NCBI GenBank assembly: GCA_045636125.1
Contig: JAZTWX010000041.1
Span: 1 to 28,271 of the forward strand
From: HGM04593 sp045636125
Lineage (GTDB): Bacteria; Bacteroidota; Bacteroidia; Bacteroidales; Bacteroidaceae
DNA length: 28,271 bases
Reading direction: 5' to 3'
In this document: in pieces, positions 7,190 to 13,519 of the stretch
How the letters are laid out: every line of letters starts with the position of its first letter
Position numbering within the stretch: position 1 is the first letter of the stretch
Notes under the pieces: generated by a model
The model's input: the letters and a program-made list of their open reading frames with translations, nothing else
Told to the model about the DNA's origin: nothing
Databases searched by the model: none
Made by a program: the position numbers and the translations under genes

Positions 7190-7223
7190 CAAACCCTGCC
7201 AGAGCGCATTCTGACAGGGTTTG
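7190..7223. terminator. Bidirectional hairpin between apbE and marC
   Basis: caaaccctg-c-cag (7190-7202) pairs with ctg-a-cagggtttg (7211-7223). The genes on both sides converge here. The T-run is interrupted (cttgttctt). A second small hairpin, ggggcttttgagccaacccc followed by five T (7237-7261), may back it up for plus-strand transcripts. The preceding gggtgaccc (7159-7167) is another short palindrome. Confidence 0.6.
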
Positions 7224-7279
7224 CTTGTTCTTAAACGGGGCTTTTGAGCCAACCCCTTTTTATAAAGAGAGGGATATTT

Positions 7280-7882
7280 TTAATTTCCGCTTATGCTCTC
7301 TATCAAGTGCGAAAGGTTCGATGTAAAGAGCTTCACCGAAATTGCCAGCAGAATAATACCGAAGAACTTACGGGTGAAATATACACCACCCTTGCCCAGT
7401 ACACGGCTTATCTTTTTAGTTGTCGCAAGCACCACATACACCACAATGGCATTTGTGAGCAGCGCAAGGATAATGTTGAGCGACGAATATTCGGCCTTGA
7501 GCGAAAGGAGCGTAGTAAATGAACCGGCACCCGCAATCAGAGGGAACACCACGGGAACATAAGTGGCATCGTTACCGGCCACCTGCGTATCCTTGAAAAT
7601 CACAATGTCGAGCACCATCTCCAATGCAATGAGGAAAAGCACCAGCGCACCCGCCACGGCAAACGAATTGATGTCTACACCAAAAAGGTCGAGCAGCGAC
7701 TTACCAACAAAGAAGAACGCAAGCAACATACATAAGGCATAAAGCACCGCTTTACCCGAATGTATGGTTTTTCCACGGTCGCGCAGGTTGATTACAACCG
7801 GAATCATACCTATTGGGTCGAGAATCGCAAACAACACGATGAATGAGCTCAAATAGTCGACAAAACTGAAAGTTGAGAACAT
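7280..7882 (-). CDS. marC: MarC family integral membrane protein
   Basis: 200 residues, almost entirely hydrophobic, with six predicted transmembrane helices. MarC/UPF0056 features include the N-terminal FAILDPIGMIPVVINL motif, the central loop VVFPLIAGAGSFTTLLSL, and the final FGIILLAISVKLF helix. The family was once linked to multiple antibiotic resistance, which was not upheld; some members are proposed amino-acid exporters. It is transcribed alone, toward apbE. A minus-strand TATTTTTG (plus 7918-7911) 29 bases upstream could be its promoter. Confidence 0.88.
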   Translation of the reverse strand: MFSTFSFVDYLSSFIVLFAILDPIGMIPVVINLRDRGKTIHSGKAVLYALCMLLAFFFVGKSLLDLFGVDINSFAVAGALVLFLIALEMVLDIVIFKDTQVAGNDATYVPVVFPLIAGAGSFTTLLSLKAEYSSLNIILALLTNAIVVYVVLATTKKISRVLGKGGVYFTRKFFGIILLAISVKLFTSNLSHLIESISGN

Positions 7883-7910
7883 AATTAAAAATTTAGTATA
7901 TTTCCTAATA

Positions 7911-7918
7911 CAAAAATA
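7911..7918 (-). promoter_or_regulatory. Possible -7 box for marC
   Basis: The minus strand reads TATTTTTG, matching TAnnTTTG, 29 bases upstream of the marC start. The context is AT-rich, so chance matches are easy; no TTG is correctly spaced. Confidence 0.35.
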
Positions 7919-8044
7919 AAGGTTTAATAGTTCAAATGAAAGAATTAGAGGTAAAATAATTCATCTATAGCAACAAAAAAGAGAGAACGCGAAAAACATT
8001 GCAAAATAATTGACAAAAAACGCTGTTATTCGGCAAAAAAGCAG

Positions 8045-8052
8045 TATCTTTG
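8045..8052 (+). promoter_or_regulatory. Promoter -7 box of rpsA
   Basis: TATCTTTG followed by c is an exact TAnnTTTG match, 51 bases before the rpsA start. The upstream half at the right distance is CTG (8023-8025) rather than TTG. Bases 7919-8022 contain no gene or recognisable RNA. Confidence 0.75.
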
Positions 8053-8102
8053 CGGCCGAATTCTATCAACATAATGTCTAACTCATTAAAGTAAAACAAA
8101 TT

Positions 8103-9896
8103 ATGAGCAACGAAATTTTAACAGGTACACCCGATTTTAACTGGGAATCGTACGAAAAAGGAGAGAACATCTCTGGTCTCTCACACGAGCAGTTGGAGCA
8201 GGCCTACAACGGCACTCTCAACAAAGTATCTAGCCGCGAGGTAGTTAACGGTACTGTTATCGGTATCAACAAGCGTGAGGTTATCGTAGACATCAACTAC
8301 AAACAGGACGCTATCCTCCCCATCAGCGAGTTCCGCTACAACCCCGACTTGAAAGTTGGCGACCAGGTAGAGGTTTACATTGAGAATTTGGAGGACAAAA
8401 AAGGCCAGCTTAGCCTTTCACACAAAAAAGCACGCGCAAGCCGTTCTTGGGAGCTTGTTAACAAAGCTATGGAAGAGCAGGCTGTTGTTAAGGGTTACAT
8501 CAAGTGCCGCACTAAGGGTGGTATGATTGTAGATGTATTCGGTATCGAAGCATTCTTGCCCGGCTCACAGATTGACGTTAAGCCCATCCGTGATTACGAT
8601 GCATACGTTGGTCAGACTGAGGACTTCAAGATTGTAAAAATCAACCAGGAATTCAAAAACGTTGTTGTTTCTCACAAGGCCCTCATTGAGGCTGAGCTCG
8701 AGGAGCAGAAGAAGAAGATCATCAGCACACTCGAGAAAGGTCAGGTACTCGAGGGGACAGTCAAGAACATCACATCTTACGGTGTGTTCATCGACCTCGG
8801 TGGCGTTGACGGTCTTATCCACATCACCGACCTCTCTTGGGGCCGCGTAAACGAGCCTACCGACATTGTTTCTCTCGACCAGAAGATCAATGTTGTTATC
8901 CTCGACTTCGATGACGAGAAGAAGCGTATCGCTCTCGGCTTGAAGCAGCTTACTCCCCATCCTTGGGATGCTATCGACACCGACCTCAAAGTGGGCGACG
9001 TTGTTAAGGGTAAGGTTGTTGTTATGGCCGACTACGGAGCATTCATCGAGATCGCTCCCGGCGTTGAGGGCTTGATCCACGTTTCAGAGATGTCTTGGAA
9101 CCAGCACTTGCGTTCAGCTCAGGACTTCATGAAAGTTGGCGAGGAGGTAGAGGCTGTTATCTTGACACTCGACCGCGACGAGCGCAAGATGTCACTCGGT
9201 ATCAAACAGCTCAAAGAGGATCCCTGGACAAACATCGAGGAGAAATACCCCGTTGGTTCAAAACACACTGCAAAAGTTCGCAACTTCACAAACTTCGGTA
9301 TCTTCGTTGAGATTGAGGAGGGCGTAGACGGCCTTATCCACATCAGCGACCTCTCTTGGACAAAGAAGGTTAAACACCCCTCTGAGTTCACACAGATTGG
9401 TGAGGCTATCGAGGTTCAGGTACTCGAAATCGACAAAGAGAACCGTCGTTTGAGCCTTGGCCACAAGCAGTTGGAGGAGAACCCCTGGGATGTATTCGAG
9501 ACAGTGTTCACCGTTGGTTCAATCCACGAGGGTGTTATCACAGAGCTCATCGACAAGGGTGCAGTTGTATCACTCCCCTACGGCGTTGAGGGCTTCGCAA
9601 CTCCCAAACACCTTGTAAAAGAGGACGGCTCACAGGCTACAGCCGAGGAGAAACTCTCTTTCAAGGTAATCGAGTTCAACAAAGAGGCTAAGAGAATCAT
9701 TCTTTCACACAGCCGCATTTTCGAGGATGCAGCAAAGGAGGAGGAGAAGGCAGAGAAGAAAGCCGCTACAGCAGCTCGCAAGAGCAAGAAAGCTGAGGAG
9801 GCTGCTCCCGCTATCCAGAACCAGGCAGCATCTACAACACTCGGCGACATCGATGCTCTTGCTGCATTGAAGAGCAAATTGGAGGGTGCAGAATAA
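8103..9896 (+). CDS. rpsA: 30S ribosomal protein S1
   Basis: 597 residues with six S1/OB-fold repeats, at roughly 45-110, 128-195, 212-280, 297-367, 384-452 and 470-540. Repeats 3-5 are the best conserved and share VDGLIHI(T/S)DLSW or VEGLIHVSEMSW signatures. S1 binds mRNA leader regions and helps load them on the 30S subunit, which matters in Bacteroidetes where Shine-Dalgarno pairing is mostly absent. The C-terminal tail (about 541-597) is low-complexity, rich in E, K and A, and ends in a short helix. It is a single-gene unit with its own promoter and terminator. Codon choice is strongly biased, as expected for a highly expressed gene. Confidence 0.97.
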   Translation: MSNEILTGTPDFNWESYEKGENISGLSHEQLEQAYNGTLNKVSSREVVNGTVIGINKREVIVDINYKQDAILPISEFRYNPDLKVGDQVEVYIENLEDKKGQLSLSHKKARASRSWELVNKAMEEQAVVKGYIKCRTKGGMIVDVFGIEAFLPGSQIDVKPIRDYDAYVGQTEDFKIVKINQEFKNVVVSHKALIEAELEEQKKKIISTLEKGQVLEGTVKNITSYGVFIDLGGVDGLIHITDLSWGRVNEPTDIVSLDQKINVVILDFDDEKKRIALGLKQLTPHPWDAIDTDLKVGDVVKGKVVVMADYGAFIEIAPGVEGLIHVSEMSWNQHLRSAQDFMKVGEEVEAVILTLDRDERKMSLGIKQLKEDPWTNIEEKYPVGSKHTAKVRNFTNFGIFVEIEEGVDGLIHISDLSWTKKVKHPSEFTQIGEAIEVQVLEIDKENRRLSLGHKQLEENPWDVFETVFTVGSIHEGVITELIDKGAVVSLPYGVEGFATPKHLVKEDGSQATAEEKLSFKVIEFNKEAKRIILSHSRIFEDAAKEEEKAEKKAATAARKSKKAEEAAPAIQNQAASTTLGDIDALAALKSKLEGAE

Positions 9897-9918
9897 TTAT
9901 TATTCTAAATAATACTCC

Positions 9919-9954
9919 GCGAGGCTTGTCAATATTGACAAGCCTCGCTTTTTT
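9919..9954 (+). terminator. Intrinsic terminator of rpsA
   Basis: A perfect 30-base palindrome (9919-9948; arms gcgaggcttgtcaat and attgacaagcctcgc) followed by TTTTTT. Strong rho-independent terminator. Confidence 0.95.
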
Positions 9955-10018
9955 ATGCAGACAAGCGCCCTACCCCGCAATAAAAGATTCCAAACTCCCA
10001 CAATTGAGAAAAAAAAGC

Positions 10019-10026
10019 TATATTCG
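10019..10026 (+). promoter_or_regulatory. -7 box variant for rnz
   Basis: TATATTCG, one base from TAnnTTTG and followed by c, lies 22 bases before the rnz start. The closest TTG (10004-10006) is nearer than the usual 19-20 bases. Moderate support only. Confidence 0.45.
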
Positions 10027-10047
10027 CACAATTATACACGCTGAAAG

Positions 10048-10962
10048 ATGGAAACGTTCGAAATACACATTCTCGGGTGCGGGTCGGCACTGCCCACAAC
10101 ACGTCACAACGCAACAGCGCAGATAGTGAAAATTGGCAACAAGCAGTTTATGATAGACTGCGGCGAAGGGACCCAGCTGCAACTGCGCCGCGCACACCTA
10201 CACTTTTCGTTCATCAACCACATTTTTATCTCGCACCTTCACGGCGACCACTGCTTCGGACTCATTGGGCTCATATCGACATTCGGGCTATTGGGACGCA
10301 CAGCACCACTGCACATATACGCCGATGCATTATTACAACGGCTCTTGCAGCCCCAGCTGGAGTTTTTCTGCAAGGAGCTGCGTTACGAAATTGTGTTCCA
10401 CAATATAGACGCCACCAAGCACGCACTCATTTACGAGGACAAGCAGATCACCGTGCACACACTGCCACAAAAGCACCGCATCCCCTGCTGCGGCTTCCTG
10501 TTCAAGGAAAAGCCAAAGAAAAGGCACATACGCAGGGATATGATTGATGCATACAGCATCCCCGAATACAAGCGACAAGCCATTAAGGATGGTGCCGACT
10601 ACACAACCCCTGAGGGAGAGATTATACCCAACGAGCGGCTCACGACACCGCCCAGCCCGTCGCGCAGCTACGCCTTCTGTTCCGACACGCTGCCTTGCCC
10701 CGAAAACGGCGAGTACATAAGAGGCGTCGACCTTCTTTACCACGAAGCGACCTTTGCCGAAAGCGAGAAGAGCCGCGCCGAAGCCACCTTCCACTCCACC
10801 GCGCAACAAGCAGCCTCAATAGCACGCGACGCACAAGCGGGAGAGTTGATTATCGGCCACTTTTCGTCGCGCTACGACGATGATACGCTGCTGCTACGCG
10901 AAGCAAAAACCATTTTCCCCAACACTCACCTTGCAACCGAAGGTAAAATATTTTCGTTGTAA
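10048..10962 (+). CDS. rnz: Ribonuclease Z (tRNA 3' endonuclease)
   Basis: 304 residues, the short RNase Z form. The metallo-beta-lactamase motif HLHGDH is at H63, H65, D67 and H68. The N-terminal ILGCGSALPTTRHN and DCGEGTQLQL segments are typical, and downstream metal ligands lie in YAFCSDT, LYHEATF and IIGHFSSRY. The enzyme cuts 3' trailers from tRNA precursors. An exosite-like insertion is seen around 155-205. It follows the rpsA terminator, and a 73-base gap precedes the sigma factor, so co-transcription with the sigma operon is possible but not shown. Confidence 0.94.
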   Translation: METFEIHILGCGSALPTTRHNATAQIVKIGNKQFMIDCGEGTQLQLRRAHLHFSFINHIFISHLHGDHCFGLIGLISTFGLLGRTAPLHIYADALLQRLLQPQLEFFCKELRYEIVFHNIDATKHALIYEDKQITVHTLPQKHRIPCCGFLFKEKPKKRHIRRDMIDAYSIPEYKRQAIKDGADYTTPEGEIIPNERLTTPPSPSRSYAFCSDTLPCPENGEYIRGVDLLYHEATFAESEKSRAEATFHSTAQQAASIARDAQAGELIIGHFSSRYDDDTLLLREAKTIFPNTHLATEGKIFSL

Positions 10963-11035
10963 CACGAATATTCCCGTGCAACACAATTAAACCATCGGCA
11001 GCAAAAAGCATCTAAAAGAGAAACACACACCCGCA

Positions 11036-11593
11036 ATGAGTGAAAAAAGCATATTCGACGAGAAAGAAATTATTGCCGCCCTCAAGGACGGCAACAAGAG
11101 AGAATATGCATTTACCCTGCTCATAAAACAACACAGCCAAGCACTCTACTGGCAAATACGCCGCATGGTATTTTCGCACGACGATGCCAACGACCTTTTA
11201 CAGAACACATTCCTGAAAGCGTGGAGCAACATCGACAAATTCCGAGGCGAAGCACAGCTATCGACCTGGCTGCACCGCATTGCAATAAACGAAACGCTCA
11301 CATTCCTGGGCAAGAACCAAAGCAACATAATATCGATAGACAGCCCCGAAGGGGAGATTGCCCACCAGCTCGAAAGTGATGCACATTTCAGCGGCGACCA
11401 CGCCGACGCACTCTTTCAGGAGGCCATTGCCCGCCTGCCCCACAAGCAACGCCTTGTGTTTACGCTGAAATACTACCGCGACATGAAATACGAAGAGATT
11501 GCACAGCTCACCGACACAAGCGTGGGAGCGCTGAAAGCTTCGTATCACATTGCAGTAAGCAAGATTGAGAAATTTTTACAGGAACAGAATTAA
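11036..11593 (+). CDS. ECF-type RNA polymerase sigma factor
   Basis: 185 residues, sigma-70 family group 4. Region 2 spans about 37-90 (HDDANDLLQNTFLKAWSNI, then FRGEAQLSTWLHRIAINE), which binds core polymerase and the -10 element. Region 4 spans about 125-182 (RLPHKQRLVFTLKYY, then YEEIAQLTDTSVGALKASYH), a helix-turn-helix for the -35 element. There is no region 1 or 3 and no extra domain. It is followed by a small single-pass membrane protein and a Spy-like periplasmic protein, the usual arrangement of an envelope-stress sigma with its regulator. No typical primary-sigma promoter is seen in the 73 bases upstream; autoregulation is plausible. Confidence 0.93.
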   Translation: MSEKSIFDEKEIIAALKDGNKREYAFTLLIKQHSQALYWQIRRMVFSHDDANDLLQNTFLKAWSNIDKFRGEAQLSTWLHRIAINETLTFLGKNQSNIISIDSPEGEIAHQLESDAHFSGDHADALFQEAIARLPHKQRLVFTLKYYRDMKYEEIAQLTDTSVGALKASYHIAVSKIEKFLQEQN

Positions 11594-11631
11594 ACCTTTC
11601 GCACCGCAAGGTGTCAAAATAAAAGAACGGT

Positions 11632-11973
11632 ATGAGAATAGAAGATTTCAAAAAAAGGCAACCCTTTGAAACGCCGCAAGGCTATTTCGACGAGGTAGAA
11701 AGCAACATTATGAAAATGCTGCCCACCCAACCCGTGCAAAGCACCAAAGCGCGCACCGTGCGCCTCAATGCCACAAGCCGCTTTATTGCCTACGCCGCAA
11801 GCCTTGTAATTATGTTCGCAATAGGAGCTACGTTGCTCAACAGCACCGACAACAGCACCGCAATTGCCGACGATGCTTACGCAAGCGAATATATCGACGA
11901 GATACTGAACAGCTACCCCATAAACGATTACACATTCTACTGCTGCCTCACAGGCGACGAAACAAATTTCTAA
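11632..11973 (+). CDS. Small single-pass membrane protein, putative anti-sigma factor
   Basis: 113 residues. The N-terminal cytoplasmic part carries PFETPQGYFDEVESNIMKMLP, a pattern (P-x-GYFxxxxxxIMxxLP) common in membrane proteins encoded behind ECF sigma genes in Bacteroidetes. One membrane helix follows (about 50-68, FIAYAASLVIMFAIGATLL), then a short acidic periplasmic tail ending YTFYCCLTGDETNF. The classical zinc anti-sigma motif (HxxxCxxC) is absent. The anti-sigma assignment therefore rests on position and topology. It sits 38 bases after the sigma gene and 3 bases before the Spy-like gene. Confidence 0.7.
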   Translation: MRIEDFKKRQPFETPQGYFDEVESNIMKMLPTQPVQSTKARTVRLNATSRFIAYAASLVIMFAIGATLLNSTDNSTAIADDAYASEYIDEILNSYPINDYTFYCCLTGDETNF

Positions 11974-11976
11974 ATT

Positions 11977-12492
11977 ATGAAAAAAGCACTCATAGCAATA
12001 GCACTTTTTGTTGCTGCCACCTTTGCCGCAACAGCGCAGGAGGATAAGCGCCCCGACAAACGACGCAAATTCTCGCCCGAACAGTTCCAGGAGAAACAGC
12101 GCAACTACATAACCGAAAAAGCCGCTCTCACCCCCGAAGAGGCCGAAAAGTTCTTCCCCATCTTCTTCGAGCTACAGAAAGAGCGCTTCCGCATAGAACG
12201 CGAAGCACGCAGCAAGGTTATTAAAGAGCGCGGGCAGAAACTCACCGACGAGCAGTGGAAAGAACTGCTTGGCCACACAGCCGACGCCCGCATTGCAATT
12301 GCGCAATTGGAAAAAGAGTACATCACAAAATACCTCAATGTGGTTTCACCAAAGAAACTCGTTGATATACAACGCGCCGAGCACTCTTTCCAGAGCTATA
12401 TGATAAAAACGATGGCACGCCAGGAGAGAGGCGGCCGTGCACCCGGGCAAGGAAAAAGAGGCGGCCCTTTCAAACGCCACGACAAAGATTGA
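11977..12492 (+). CDS. Spy/CpxP-like periplasmic protein
   Basis: 171 residues with a signal peptide (MKKALIAIALFVAATFAATA, cut before Q21). The mature protein is highly charged and helical, with LTPEEAEKFFPIFFELQKER followed by a second helical repeat, in the manner of LTxxQ-motif proteins (Spy, CpxP) that act as periplasmic chaperones or stress sensors. The C-terminal tail is rich in Gly, Arg and Lys. Encoded 3 bases behind the putative anti-sigma gene, it is the likely effector or feedback component of the ECF operon (inference). Confidence 0.72.
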   Translation: MKKALIAIALFVAATFAATAQEDKRPDKRRKFSPEQFQEKQRNYITEKAALTPEEAEKFFPIFFELQKERFRIEREARSKVIKERGQKLTDEQWKELLGHTADARIAIAQLEKEYITKYLNVVSPKKLVDIQRAEHSFQSYMIKTMARQERGGRAPGQGKRGGPFKRHDKD

Positions 12493-12587
12493 TTCACCCA
12501 TTATGGGGCAAAGCCCCGGTAAATGTTTTCATAGTTTTATTGTTCAACGATAATATATCGCACAACAATGGGGAATTACTCCCAACA

Positions 12588-12622
12588 AAAAAAGGATAGA
12601 GGCCGCAGCCCCTATCCTTTTT
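12588..12622. terminator. Bidirectional terminator between the ECF operon and mazG
   Basis: aaaaggatag (about 12590-12599) pairs with ctatcctttt (about 12612-12621), loop rich in GC. The plus strand ends in Ts and the minus strand also ends in T (plus-strand A-run 12586-12593), so it can serve both converging units. A further small hairpin, ggggc-aaa-gcccc (about 12505-12517), follows the Spy-like gene directly. Confidence 0.8.
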
Positions 12623-12625
12623 CAC

Positions 12626-13411
12626 TCAAAGCCCCTTCGCCTTTGCTTCATTCCACAAAGCATCCATTTCGGCAAGCGTCATTTCGCTCAAATCCTTATC
12701 CATTGCAATGGAACTCTCCTCTACAAAATTAAAGCGGCGGCGGAATTTCACATTACACTGCTCGAGCGCCGTATCGGGGTTCACACCATAAAGGCGTGCA
12801 GCGTTCACAAGGCTGAAAAAAAGGTCGCCGAACTCTTTTTGCATATTCTCTTTGTCACCACGCTCCATTTCGGCCTGCACCTCGGCAATTTCCTCTTTTA
12901 CTTTTGCCCACACATCCTCTTTTTTATCCCAATCGAAGCCCACATTGGCAGCCTTTTCCTGCATACGGAACGCCTTTATGAGCGAGGGCATTGAGGCTGG
13001 CACACCGCTCAGTATGCTTTTGTTACCATCCTTTTCGCTACGCTTCAGCTGCTCCCAGTTTTTAGAGACCTCGCCGGCTGTTTCGGCCTTTGCCGTGCCA
13101 AAAACGTGAGGGTGACGATAGATGAGCTTTTCGCACAGACGGTCGCACACATCCTTCATATCGAACTGCTGCTGTTCCTGCGCAATCTTTGAATAAAAAG
13201 CAACGTGCAAGAGCACATCGCCAAGCTCCTTGCAGATATTGTTGGTGTCGGCAGCCATCAACGCATCCGACAGTTCATACACTTCTTCTATCGTATTCGG
13301 GCGCAAACTTTCGTTGGTCTGTTTTCTGTCCCAGGGGCATTTTTCGCGCAACTCGTCGAGAACATCGAGGAAACGCCCGAAAGAGGCTAAAATTTCACTT
13401 CTGCTATGCAT
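12626..13411 (-). CDS. mazG: Nucleoside triphosphate pyrophosphohydrolase MazG
   Basis: 261 residues with two tandem MazG domains (about 25-98 and 165-225), as in E. coli MazG (263 residues). Motifs include CPWDRKQTNESL, EEVYELSDAL with KELGDVLLHV in the first domain, and KEEIAEVQAEM with KEFGDLFFSL in the second; these E-E-x-x-E / E-x-x-D sets bind Mg2+. The enzyme hydrolyses (d)NTPs to monophosphates and pyrophosphate and clears non-canonical nucleotides. It is transcribed away from valS. Confidence 0.95.
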   Translation of the reverse strand: MHSRSEILASFGRFLDVLDELREKCPWDRKQTNESLRPNTIEEVYELSDALMAADTNNICKELGDVLLHVAFYSKIAQEQQQFDMKDVCDRLCEKLIYRHPHVFGTAKAETAGEVSKNWEQLKRSEKDGNKSILSGVPASMPSLIKAFRMQEKAANVGFDWDKKEDVWAKVKEEIAEVQAEMERGDKENMQKEFGDLFFSLVNAARLYGVNPDTALEQCNVKFRRRFNFVEESSIAMDKDLSEMTLAEMDALWNEAKAKGL

Positions 13412-13433
13412 AAATTTGTATTTTTTTGTGCCA

Positions 13434-13441
13434 CAAAGGTA
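13434..13441 (-). promoter_or_regulatory. -7 box of mazG (divergent promoter)
   Basis: The minus strand reads TACCTTTG, an exact TAnnTTTG match, 22 bases upstream of the mazG start. It lies 20 bases from the oppositely oriented valS box. Confidence 0.65.
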
Positions 13442-13461
13442 ATTAATTTAATAATAAGAAT

Positions 13462-13469
13462 TAACTTTG
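13462..13469 (+). promoter_or_regulatory. -7 box of valS (divergent promoter)
   Basis: TAACTTTG followed by c matches TAnnTTTG exactly, 50 bases before the valS start. Together with the mazG box it gives a compact divergent promoter region in which each polymerase footprint would cover the other's -7 element. Confidence 0.65.
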
Positions 13470-13519
13470 CAGATAACTTTAATTTTTACAAGGAATAATA
13501 ATATTAAATAAAGAATAAT

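Noticed and set aside
11632..11973. Zinc-type anti-sigma factor assignment
   Set aside because: No HxxxCxxC motif. Only topology and position support an anti-sigma role, so it was kept as putative.
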